Positions 1-6,061 of a stretch of 7,165 bases of DNA are shown piece by piece. The stretch's first letter is position 1; the number at the start of each line of letters is the position of its first letter. The position numbers and the translations under genes were made by a program. The notes beneath the pieces were generated by a model, which was given only the letters and a program-made list of their open reading frames with translations, was not told the DNA's origin and made no database searches. Source of the stretch: an uncultured Oscillospiraceae bacterium (lineage in GTDB: Bacteria; Bacillota; Clostridia; Oscillospirales; Oscillospiraceae); the NCBI GenBank assembly GCA_934623545.1, contig CAKTVN010000082.1, positions 1 through 7,165 of the forward strand, given 5' to 3'.

Positions 1-1
1 G

Positions 2-421
2 GTCGGCGTGCTGATCATCACGCTGGTGAATACCTGGCAGTATGTCGGTCTGTGTATGCTGATCTATCTCGCCGGACTTCAGTCGATCTCCGCGAGCTAT
101 GTGGAGGCGGCGACCATTGACGGCGCCAGCGGCGTACAGATCTTCTTCAACGTGAAGCTTCCGCTCCTGATCCCGTCGATCACGACCTGCGTGGTCACGA
201 ACCTCATCAACGGTCTGAAGCTGTATGAGATGGTCATCGGCTTGACGGGCGGCGGTCCGAACCGCGAGACCATGTCGCTGTCGCAGTACATTCAGATTTT
301 GTACTTTGATGATGAAAAGGCTGGATACGCGTCTGCGGTCGGCATTTTCATGTTCCTGCTGATCATGTTCATTGCGCTGCCGATCAACAACTATCTGAGA
401 AGCAGGGAGGTATATTCGTGA
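2..421 (+). CDS. CUT1-type ABC transporter permease, MalF/UgpA-like (5'-truncated by window edge)
   Basis: This is the C-terminal part of an inner-membrane permease of a carbohydrate ABC importer. The reading frame is open from base 2, so the true start lies upstream; the GTG at 8 is internal. The remaining ~139 residues hold the last membrane segments and the cytoplasmic EAA loop, which contacts the ATPase: EAATIDGAS begins at base 104 and is followed by FFNVKLPLL. The later GLTGGGPN segment is typical of MalF/UgpA/LacF-type permeases of the CUT1 family. The gene ends in TGA at 419-421, overlapping the start of the MalG-type permease, so the two subunits are translationally coupled and should form a heterodimer. 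Neither a solute-binding protein nor an ATPase is visible; the former would normally lie upstream. The family call is firm; the transported sugar is unknown. Confidence 0.93.
   Translation, partial: VGVLIITLVNTWQYVGLCMLIYLAGLQSISASYVEAATIDGASGVQIFFNVKLPLLIPSITTCVVTNLINGLKLYEMVIGLTGGGPNRETMSLSQYIQILYFDDEKAGYASAVGIFMFLLIMFIALPINNYLRSREVYS
404..410 (+). promoter_or_regulatory. Ribosome binding site inside the upstream permease gene
   Basis: AGGGAGG lies within the last codons of the first permease, 7 bases before GTG 418 and 10 bases before ATG 421. It supports re-initiation at the overlapping stop/start but does not by itself settle which of the two start codons is used. Confidence 0.7.
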
Positions 422-1257
422 TGAACCAGAAATACTCACCTGCGAAGAAAATCGGAATTTTTCTCATCAGCCTCCTGTTGATCCTCCTTTACTGCTTCCC
501 GCTGTATCTTCTCGTCAACGTCTCGCTGCGTGATTATCAGGATCTCAGCTCGCGGCTCGCGTTTACGAAAAATCCGATGTTTGACCATTATGTCAAGATC
601 GCGACCGACCCGCTGTTCTGGACTGCGCTGAAGAATACGGTGCTGCTGTTCCTGCTCGAGGCGGTCATCCTCATCCCAATCGCAAGCCTTGCGGGCTACG
701 GTCTGTCGCGTTCGAGCGGTCTTGTGGTGCGCAGCATCCGGACGGTCAACGTTCTGATCATGATGATCCCCGGTACGGCGTTGCTGGTTGGTACATACTC
801 TCTGATGGTAAAGCTCGGACTGACAAACAGCATCCCGGGGCTGGCGCTGCTCAGCGCGGGCACCGGCATGACGGGCACCATGTTCTTCTACACGACCTTT
901 ACGAGCATGATCCCGAGCGATCTGGACGAGGCGGCGGCGATCGACGGCGCCGGTGTGATCCGGACCTACTTCAGTGTGATCTTCCCGCAGATGAAGGCGA
1001 TCACGATCACGCGCCTCATCGGCGTTCTGACCGGCTGCTGGAACAGCTACCTGATGCCGATGTATATGCTGACCAAATCGGAAAAGTTTACGCTTCTGCT
1101 TTACGTCCGCAAGCTCTTCAGTGGTCAGGTCAACATCCCGAACATTCCTCTGGCGTATACGGGATGCCTGTTTATGATCCTGCCGATTCTTGTGTTCTAT
1201 TTTGCAATGCAGAAATATATTATTGGCGGTCAGCTCGACAGCGCCGTCAAGGGATAA
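421..1257 (+). CDS. CUT1-type ABC transporter permease, MalG/UgpE-like
   Basis: Second membrane subunit of the carbohydrate importer, 278 residues, the usual size for MalG-type permeases. A hydrophobic N-terminal segment (about residues 11-33) is followed by several further membrane spans, and the cytoplasmic EAA loop is at about residues 170-190 (EAAAIDGAG, then FSVIFPQMK). The C-terminus (GGQLDSAVKG) is typical of the family. I chose ATG 421 because it forms a TGATG overlap with the upstream permease stop and lies 10 bases after AGGGAGG (404-410). GTG 418 has a 7-base spacing to the same site and would add one residue, so it is a real alternative. It pairs with the upstream permease. With no ATPase gene nearby, a shared MsmX/UgpC-type ATPase encoded elsewhere is likely, as in many Bacillota (inference). 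Substrate is probably an oligosaccharide, glycoside or sugar-phosphate-type compound and cannot be read from the permease. Confidence 0.95.
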   Translation: MNQKYSPAKKIGIFLISLLLILLYCFPLYLLVNVSLRDYQDLSSRLAFTKNPMFDHYVKIATDPLFWTALKNTVLLFLLEAVILIPIASLAGYGLSRSSGLVVRSIRTVNVLIMMIPGTALLVGTYSLMVKLGLTNSIPGLALLSAGTGMTGTMFFYTTFTSMIPSDLDEAAAIDGAGVIRTYFSVIFPQMKAITITRLIGVLTGCWNSYLMPMYMLTKSEKFTLLLYVRKLFSGQVNIPNIPLAYTGCLFMILPILVFYFAMQKYIIGGQLDSAVKG

Positions 1258-1264
1258 GACCCCA

Positions 1265-1296
1265 TACAGCGTGTCAAAGAAATTTGACACGCTGTA
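1265..1296 (+). promoter_or_regulatory. Perfect 14-bp inverted repeat with GAAA loop between transporter and enzyme genes
   Basis: TACAGCGTGTCAAA (1265-1278) is followed by GAAA and then by its exact reverse complement (1283-1296). It begins 8 bases after the permease stop and ends 20 bases before the oxidoreductase ATG. There is no T-run after the right arm, so it is not a standard intrinsic terminator. As RNA it would form a stable stem with a GNRA-type tetraloop, which could protect the 3' end of the transporter mRNA or set the transporter/enzyme ratio. As DNA it is a symmetric site that could bind a dimeric repressor. The symmetry is seen directly; the role is inference. Confidence 0.75.
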
Positions 1297-1316
1297 ACAG
1301 TATCAGGAGAACTGCA

Positions 1317-2537
1317 ATGGAATTTGTAAAAGAAAGCGAGCGGATGCTTCCGCTCCGCGATGCCTGCGACGTGCTCGTCGCAGGCGGCGGAATCGCTGGA
1401 GCTGCCGCCGCGCTCGCGGCAGCGAGGCAGGGGAGAAGCGTTCTGCTTGTGGAACGAGAATATATGCTGGGCGGGCTCGGAACCGCCGGACTTGTGACGA
1501 TCTATCTTCCGATCGATGACGGCGAGGGGCATCAGGTCTGCTATGGAATCGCGGAGGAGCTGCTCAGGCTCGCGCTGCCAAATGCTCTGGAGGACCGATA
1601 TCCGGCGCTCTGGCTTCGGGACAGCTCTGTAGAAGAGCGGCGCGCCGGGCAGAGATTCGAGCTTCAGTATAATGCGCAGATGTATGCGCTGGAGCTGGAG
1701 CGGCTGCTGCTGGAAAACGGTGTGAGGATTCTGTACGGAACGATCGTTTGCGGCACTGAGGTGTTGGATGAGCGCATCCGGTATGTCACGGTGGAAAACA
1801 AATCCGGATGCTCGGCGATTCAGGTTCGCAGTGTGATCGACTGCTCGGGCGATGCGGATGTCTGCGCCCTTTGCGGCGCGCCGACGAGGCTGCATACCGC
1901 GAAAAATCCGCTGGCAAACTGGTATTATCATCTGGATGGCGGAAAGCTCCGGCTCAACTGTCTCGGCGCCTGCGATGACAGCGGCGAAGCCACGGCGAGC
2001 GATGAGCAGCGCATCGGCGAGGAGCATGTTTCCGGCATTGACGGCTGGGAAAACAGCCTGTTTGTGCAGCGCGGGCACCGCGCCATGCGGTCGGATATCC
2101 TTGCGCGCCGCGCGCGCGGCGAGAGCTGCGTGCCGGTCACAATGCCGACGATCCCGGAGCTGCGCATGACCCGCTGCATGGAGGGCGTATCTGTGATGAC
2201 GCGCGCGTCGGACAGGCAGTTTTTTGCCGATTCGGTCGGGCTGTTTCCGGACTGGACGAAACGCGGACCGATCTATGAGCTCCCGTTTTCGGCGCTGCGC
2301 ACGAACGCGGTCAAAAACCTGCTGGTCGCCGGGCGGTGCGTTTCCACAGACGATGCAATGTGGAACGTCACGCGCGTGATACCGGTCTGCGCAGTCACCG
2401 GAGAAGCTGCCGGTACGGCTGCCGGATTGACGGACGATTTCACGCAGATAGACATGGCGCTTTTGCAGCGCACGCTTCAAAGTGCAGGAGTGCGCCTGCA
2501 TACGGCGGAGCTGGGCATACAGACAGGAGAGAAATAA
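1317..2537 (+). CDS. FAD-dependent oxidoreductase (FAD_oxidored-type)
   Basis: Predicted cytoplasmic flavoenzyme of 406 residues. The N-terminal FAD-binding Rossmann unit is clear: DVLVAGGGIAG at residues 18-28, an acidic ribose-binding Glu at 46 (LLVERE), then LGGLGTAGL at 51-59, as in the PF12831-type FAD-dependent oxidoreductases. A central CSGDADVC segment (176-183) corresponds to the usual ATGDAD stretch. The C-terminal FAD-closing motif is NLLVAGRCVSTDDAMW at 334-349, followed by the VTGEAAGTAAG helix. ATG 1317 is chosen because AGGAGA (1305-1310) sits 6 bases upstream; the frame is open further back, but only through the 3' end of the permease gene. Members of this family are frequent in carbohydrate-utilisation loci of gut bacteria, mostly with unknown substrates. 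Oxidation of a sugar or polyol hydroxyl is plausible from context but unproven. At 406 residues it is compact for the family. Confidence 0.9.
   Translation: MEFVKESERMLPLRDACDVLVAGGGIAGAAAALAAARQGRSVLLVEREYMLGGLGTAGLVTIYLPIDDGEGHQVCYGIAEELLRLALPNALEDRYPALWLRDSSVEERRAGQRFELQYNAQMYALELERLLLENGVRILYGTIVCGTEVLDERIRYVTVENKSGCSAIQVRSVIDCSGDADVCALCGAPTRLHTAKNPLANWYYHLDGGKLRLNCLGACDDSGEATASDEQRIGEEHVSGIDGWENSLFVQRGHRAMRSDILARRARGESCVPVTMPTIPELRMTRCMEGVSVMTRASDRQFFADSVGLFPDWTKRGPIYELPFSALRTNAVKNLLVAGRCVSTDDAMWNVTRVIPVCAVTGEAAGTAAGLTDDFTQIDMALLQRTLQSAGVRLHTAELGIQTGEK
2525..2531 (+). promoter_or_regulatory. Ribosome binding site for the YgjV-family gene
   Basis: AGGAGAG inside the last codons of the oxidoreductase gene, 9 bases before ATG 2541. 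It supports ATG 2541 over the second in-frame ATG at 2547, which would be 15 bases away. Confidence 0.6.
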
Positions 2538-2540
2538 AGT

Positions 2541-3056
2541 ATGCGTATGATCATCGGTCAGGCAATCGGAATCTTGGACATTCTGTTTTCCTATTTTATT
2601 TTTTCGCAGAAAAACAACAAGAGTATCTTAAAGTTCAAATTGATGTCCGATCTGATGTGGGTCGCGCATTTTATGCTGATCGGCGCCTATACCGGAATGG
2701 CAACCACAAGCCTTTCACTGATTCGGGAAATTCTGTTTATCAATCGGGATAAAAGCAAAATGCTGCAAAGCAAATGGTGGGTCGTCGCGTTTTGCTTCGG
2801 CTACTGCCTATGCGCGGCTGTGACGTGGGGCGGCGCGTGGAGCATCTTCCCGCCGGTCGCGTCGTGTCTTGCGACGATCGGATTCTGGAACCGGAATGTC
2901 AAGACCATTCGGATCGTCAATCTGGTGGTGTGCGTTTGTATGCTCATTTACGGCGTTGCAACGCATTCGCTTGCAACCGTGATCAATCAGATATACACTG
3001 TTGTGTCAATTTTTGTGATTCTGGTGAGGGTCAAAAAGGCGGGACAGACAGGCTGA
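2541..3056 (+). CDS. YgjV-family inner membrane protein
   Basis: Small integral membrane protein of 171 residues with about five or six hydrophobic stretches and short charged loops (KNNKSILKFK, NRDKSKML, NRNVKTIR). The pattern of an N-terminal GQAIGILDILFSYFIFSQKN followed by LMSDLMWVAHFMLIGAYTGM and later PPVASCLATIGFWNRN matches my recollection of the bacterial inner membrane protein family Imp-YgjV (PF10688). That family's molecular function is not established. The gene starts 3 bases after the oxidoreductase stop and uses a ribosome site within that gene, so it is part of the operon and not an insertion. In E. coli, as I recall, ygjV lies near the hexuronate genes uxaCA, which would be a faint second link to sugar-acid metabolism. 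A transport, export or sensing role for a pathway intermediate is possible; nothing in the sequence decides this. Family call fairly confident, function unknown. Confidence 0.82.
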   Translation: MRMIIGQAIGILDILFSYFIFSQKNNKSILKFKLMSDLMWVAHFMLIGAYTGMATTSLSLIREILFINRDKSKMLQSKWWVVAFCFGYCLCAAVTWGGAWSIFPPVASCLATIGFWNRNVKTIRIVNLVVCVCMLIYGVATHSLATVINQIYTVVSIFVILVRVKKAGQTG

Positions 3057-3070
3057 CGGAGCATGGGTGC

Positions 3071-3079
3071 GGAGGAAGG
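3071..3079 (+). promoter_or_regulatory. Ribosome binding site deciding the AroD-like start
   Basis: GGAGGAAGG lies between two in-frame ATGs (3063 and 3084). Its GGAGG core ends 8 bases before ATG 3084, an ideal distance, whereas ATG 3063 has only a weak CGGAG just upstream. This favours the shorter, 280-residue protein. Confidence 0.7.
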
Positions 3080-3083
3080 TAAA

Positions 3084-3926
3084 ATGCGAGGGAAATTGAC
3101 AGAAGGACCGGCGCCGCTTCTTGCGGCTGTGGTCAAGGAACCGAATCTGCGGCAGGCGGCGGCTGCCATCCGGCGCGCGCAGCTTGCCGGTGCGAGCGTC
3201 ATAGACCTGCATCTGTCGATGCTTCCGCGTGGAGAGGTGACAGAGCAGTCGCTGCGGCGGCTGATGCAGGGCTCTGCGCTTCCGATTCTGGCGCTGCAAT
3301 ATAACTGGGATATGGAGATGCAGCCGCTTGATTTTACGGAGGAAGAACGTATCGAGCAGCTGAAAACGGCGGTCCGGGCAGGCGCAGCGTGCATCGATCT
3401 TCAGGGACATACCTTCAGCCGCGAGGATACCCGCAGCTCTCTGCGGCTGCCGCAGGCGGCGGTGTACAGCTTTGCGGAAGCAATGCCGAAGGAGGTGTCG
3501 CTGGACCCGGAGGTCATTGAAAAACAGACGGATTATATACGCGAGGTCCACGCGCTTGGCGCGGAGGTGCTGCTGTCCGTCCACACGGGGGTCAGTATGC
3601 GCTGTGAGCAGGTGCTTTCGATGGTGCGCCTTCTGGCAGAGCGCGGACCGGATCTTGTGAAGGTCGTCGGGCTGTGCGATACGGACGAAGAATTGGCGGA
3701 ATTTTGCAGGACGGTCCTGATGCTGCAAAAGGAGGTCCCGCAGATCCGGGTCAGCTACCATTGCAATGGAGCGCGCGGCGCATTGACGCGGCTGCTGGGA
3801 CCGCTCCTTGGAGGCTGGATGATGTTCTGCAACGAAAGCTATACGGCTGTGAGCGATCTCAACCAGCTGCATCTGGCAACGATGGCAGAGGTATGGGAAC
3901 GGCTCAGACGGCAAGGTTTGGTTTAA
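3084..3926 (+). CDS. Divergent type I 3-dehydroquinate dehydratase (AroD)-fold protein, probable Schiff-base dehydratase
   Basis: 280 residues, a little longer than the ~250 of typical type I dehydroquinases. By-eye match to PF01487, a (beta/alpha)8 barrel: strand GASVIDLHLSML (36-47) corresponds to GAD-VELRVD; LSVHTG (164-169) carries the catalytic His (H167; His143 in Salmonella/E. coli); DLVKVV (190-195) carries the Schiff-base Lys (K193; Lys170); GALTRLLGPLLGGWMMF (232-248) matches GVISRLAGEVFGSAATF, with R236 at the place of Arg213; SDLNQL (257-262) keeps the Ser and Gln of SAPGQ. The spacings K193-R236-F248 equal those I recall for Lys170-Arg213-Phe225. Residues on the other side differ: E46/R48 appear as D41/H43, and R82 as a non-Arg (about Q72). 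So the imine dehydratase machinery seems kept, while the hydroxyl-binding side is changed. No shikimate genes are nearby, so a catabolic role on a dehydroquinate-like or keto-sugar-acid substrate is more likely than aromatic biosynthesis. A true AroD is less likely; an inactive homologue cannot be excluded. Confidence 0.8.
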   Translation: MRGKLTEGPAPLLAAVVKEPNLRQAAAAIRRAQLAGASVIDLHLSMLPRGEVTEQSLRRLMQGSALPILALQYNWDMEMQPLDFTEEERIEQLKTAVRAGAACIDLQGHTFSREDTRSSLRLPQAAVYSFAEAMPKEVSLDPEVIEKQTDYIREVHALGAEVLLSVHTGVSMRCEQVLSMVRLLAERGPDLVKVVGLCDTDEELAEFCRTVLMLQKEVPQIRVSYHCNGARGALTRLLGPLLGGWMMFCNESYTAVSDLNQLHLATMAEVWERLRRQGLV

Positions 3927-3945
3927 CAAGAAGAACGGAGAAAAT

Positions 3946-5016
3946 ATGAGCTTACTTTGTATTGAAAACGGAAAACTTTGGGACGGGGAGCGCTTTTCTC
4001 ACGCCAATGTGCTTGTAAACGAGGAAACCGGTCTTGTGGAGCATATCGGTCCGGAGCGGCAGCGCGCGGAGACGGTTTTTGACGCCTCCGGCGCGATCGT
4101 TTCGGCGGGACTTGTGGATGCGCACGTCCATCTGTGGGGCGTTTCCTCCGACCGGTACGGTATGCAGGCGGAGATGGCTTGCCTGCCCTTTGGCGCGACG
4201 GCGTGCGCGGATGCGGGCGCGGAAAAAGAGGGCGCGCAGCGTTTGGACTGCGCGGCGGTCAGGAGCTGCGTCTTTGTCCCGGTCGAGATACGGAAAAACA
4301 CGCCGGACCTTTTGGCGGCAGAGAAGCTGCTCTGCCACTACGGCAGCCGCGCGATCGGGCTGAAGGTCTACTTTGACACAACGGTGTCCGACGTATGGGA
4401 TGCCGCCGCGCTCAAAGCCGTATGCGCCTTTGCGCATACGCGCGGGCTGAGGGTGATGGTGCATTGTTCGCACGCGCCGGTGCCGATGCGGGAGCTGCTT
4501 TCCGAGCTTGGAGCCGGAGATATTCTGACGCACATCTATCATGGCGGAGAAAACTCTGCTGCAGAGGATGACTTTGCGTCGCTGCTCCGCGCGCAGCAGC
4601 GCGGCGTGATTTTGGACAGCGGCAATGCCGGAAATGTCCATACGGACTTCGCTATGATGCGCGCGGGAATCGCGCGCGGCGTGCTTCCCAATACGATCAG
4701 CAGCGATATCACAAGGCTCAGCGCCTTCCGGCGCGGCGGGATCTACGGACTCACGCTGTGCATGAGTATGTTCCGCACGCTGGATGTTCCGGAGGACGTG
4801 ATCTTCCGCGCCGTGACATCATCAGCCGCTGCTGCGCTTGGGCAGGCGGACTGGGGAAGCCTCCGTGCCGGAGCGCGCGCGGACATCGCGGTGCTGCGCT
4901 ATGGATACCAGCCATACCGGCTTGAAGATGCAGCTGGAAATGTGCTGGAGGACCGCAACGGCTACAGCTGCTGTCTGACGATCGTGAACGGGCAGCTCCT
5001 GTACAGAGTGCTTTGA
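3946..5016 (+). CDS. Amidohydrolase/deacetylase-family metallohydrolase (EF_0837-like)
   Basis: 356-residue cytoplasmic metal-dependent hydrolase of the amidohydrolase superfamily, dihydroorotase-like branch. The N-terminal beta-sandwich part (ENGKLWDGE, then GAIVSAGLVDAHVH) leads into the barrel. Candidate metal ligands are H60 and H62 of HVH, K140 of GLKVYF (the likely carboxylated bridging lysine), H173 of MVHCSHAP, H196 or H199 of LTHIYHG, and the catalytic Asp D254 of SSDI. The C-terminal LRAGARADIAVL closes the sandwich. LKVYF, MVHCSHAP and LTHIYHG together resemble the EF_0837/Atu3266 group (TIGR03583). As I recall, that group hydrolyses small acylated alpha-hydroxy acids such as acetyl-(R)-mandelate in vitro, with the natural substrate unknown. 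ATG 3946 follows CGGAG by 5 bases and lies 19 bases after the AroD-like gene. A role in removing an acyl group or opening a lactam or lactone in the same pathway is inferred from context. Confidence 0.88.
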   Translation: MSLLCIENGKLWDGERFSHANVLVNEETGLVEHIGPERQRAETVFDASGAIVSAGLVDAHVHLWGVSSDRYGMQAEMACLPFGATACADAGAEKEGAQRLDCAAVRSCVFVPVEIRKNTPDLLAAEKLLCHYGSRAIGLKVYFDTTVSDVWDAAALKAVCAFAHTRGLRVMVHCSHAPVPMRELLSELGAGDILTHIYHGGENSAAEDDFASLLRAQQRGVILDSGNAGNVHTDFAMMRAGIARGVLPNTISSDITRLSAFRRGGIYGLTLCMSMFRTLDVPEDVIFRAVTSSAAAALGQADWGSLRAGARADIAVLRYGYQPYRLEDAAGNVLEDRNGYSCCLTIVNGQLLYRVL

Positions 5017-5022
5017 GAAGAC

Positions 5023-5028
5023 AGGAGG
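5023..5028 (+). promoter_or_regulatory. Ribosome binding site deciding the Gfo/Idh/MocA start
   Basis: A consensus AGGAGG 8 bases before ATG 5037. The frame is open back to 5013, overlapping the amidohydrolase stop, but no start signal supports the earlier codon, and the Rossmann fold begins right after ATG 5037. Confidence 0.8.
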
Positions 5029-5036
5029 AACAGAAA

Positions 5037-6026
5037 ATGAAAACCAGAATCGGTATTTTTGGAGTCGGACATGAACATGGCGCGCCTGCTGTGCAGACAT
5101 TACGGAAAAATCCAAATGTAGAGATCGTCGGACTGTGCGAGCAGGATCCCGAAATGCTCCGCGAGCGCATCGCGGGAAACCCGGCGGCATATGACGGCAT
5201 TCCGGTCGTGAGCATGGAAGAGCTCTTTGCCATGAAGCCGGATGCCGCGATGGTGGAGACCAGCGTACCGGAGCTCGTCCCAATGGCGACGGAATGCGCA
5301 CGCCGGGGTCTGCATCTGCATATGGACAAGCCGGCGGGAATCGACCTGCCAGCTTATAAAGCGCTTTTGGACATTCTGGAGCAGAAGCATCTCGTATTTC
5401 AGACGGGCTTCATGTACCGCTACAATGCGGGCATCCGATACTGCCTGGAGAAGGTACGCGACGGCTCGCTCGGGCGCATCTACAACATCAGCGCTCAGAT
5501 GTGCACCAAGCATCCGGAATGGTATAAGCAGCTTCTGCTCAGCTACCATGTGAAAGCGCCGGATATGTTCATTTTCGGCGGACATCTGCTGGACCTGTGT
5601 TTGCAGATCAAGGGCATTCCGCAGCAGATGCAGGCGTTCCATGCAAAATCGATGGACGAGGGGATCGAGCTTACGGACACCTCGGTCGCGGTGCTTCAGT
5701 ACCCGGATGGAATCGCCACGGTAAAGGTTTCTTCTGTCGAGGTTAACGGCTGGGGACTGCGCGAGCTCATTGTATATGGTGAAAAAGGCACGGTGGAGCT
5801 GCGCCCGATGGAGAGCCCGATGGAGCTGCGTGAAACGTGGCTTGCAGAGCAGATGCCCTGGCGCGCCATATCAAAGAAGGTCGATATTGCAGAGACGGGA
5901 AGATACGACATCATGATGGACGAGTTTGTCAAGATGGTTCGCGGGGAAATTCCCTATGATGTGGATTTCAGACACGAATATGAATTGCAGAAGTACACGC
6001 TTCTTGCGTGCGGATATGACTGCTGA
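5037..6026 (+). CDS. Gfo/Idh/MocA-family NAD(P)-dependent oxidoreductase
   Basis: 329-residue soluble dehydrogenase of the glucose-fructose oxidoreductase/inositol dehydrogenase family. The N-terminal nucleotide-binding fold shows IGIFGVGHEHG (5-15; GxGxxx-type loop) and VGLCEQDPE (31-39). The family's EKP motif appears as DKP (97-99, in LHMDKPAGID), whose Lys is the usual catalytic residue. GGHLLD (181-186) matches the catalytic GxHxxD motif of the substrate domain. The rest is the alpha/beta C-terminal domain (VSSVEVNGWGLRELIVYGEKGTVEL splits into the usual strands). Such enzymes oxidise or reduce a hydroxyl or keto group on sugars, inositols and sugar acids. The gene follows the amidohydrolase by 20 bases and is an operon member. 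It is the best candidate for producing or consuming the ketone needed by an AroD-type imine dehydratase (inference). The exact substrate and the NAD/NADP preference are not readable with confidence. Confidence 0.92.
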   Translation: MKTRIGIFGVGHEHGAPAVQTLRKNPNVEIVGLCEQDPEMLRERIAGNPAAYDGIPVVSMEELFAMKPDAAMVETSVPELVPMATECARRGLHLHMDKPAGIDLPAYKALLDILEQKHLVFQTGFMYRYNAGIRYCLEKVRDGSLGRIYNISAQMCTKHPEWYKQLLLSYHVKAPDMFIFGGHLLDLCLQIKGIPQQMQAFHAKSMDEGIELTDTSVAVLQYPDGIATVKVSSVEVNGWGLRELIVYGEKGTVELRPMESPMELRETWLAEQMPWRAISKKVDIAETGRYDIMMDEFVKMVRGEIPYDVDFRHEYELQKYTLLACGYDC

Positions 6027-6061
6027 AGCGGCGGGAGAGCCTGCGGGCGGAAAGGATGACA

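Noticed and set aside
1284..1289. A perfect TTGACA in the right arm of the junction hairpin, as a -35 box of an internal promoter.
   Set aside because: No TATAAT-like element occurs 16-18 bases downstream (the sequence there is GGAGAAC). The hexamer is accounted for by the hairpin symmetry.
1164..1316. Upstream extension of the FAD oxidoreductase reading frame by 51 codons.
   Set aside because: It overlaps the end of the permease gene and the hairpin, and has no domain content. ATG 1317 has a good ribosome site, and the Rossmann fold starts shortly after it.
2107..2120. A 14-bp self-complementary CG-alternating stretch (GCCGCGCGCGCGGC) as a possible Z-DNA or regulatory palindrome.
   Set aside because: It is inside the FAD oxidoreductase gene and is explained by codons for Arg-Arg-Ala-Arg-Gly in a GC-rich genome.
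1230..2501. A 423-codon open frame on the minus strand opposite the FAD oxidoreductase, with similar long minus-strand frames at 436-1290, 3006-3929, 3952-4641 and 5954-6982.
   Set aside because: They lie opposite well-recognised plus-strand genes, have low-complexity Arg/His/Ala-rich translations with no recognisable motifs, and are explained by GC-rich third codon positions.
3063..3083. Earlier ATG for the AroD-like protein, adding MGAEEGK.
   Set aside because: Its upstream ribosome site is weak, whereas GGAGGAAGG sits ideally before ATG 3084. The extra seven residues are in fact encoded by that ribosome site.
4419..4440. A 9-bp perfect inverted repeat (CGTATGCGC, CTTT, GCGCATACG) inside the amidohydrolase gene.
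   Set aside because: It lies within coding sequence (AVCAFAHTR) of a GC-rich gene. Short perfect stems of this size arise by chance and no regulatory context supports it.
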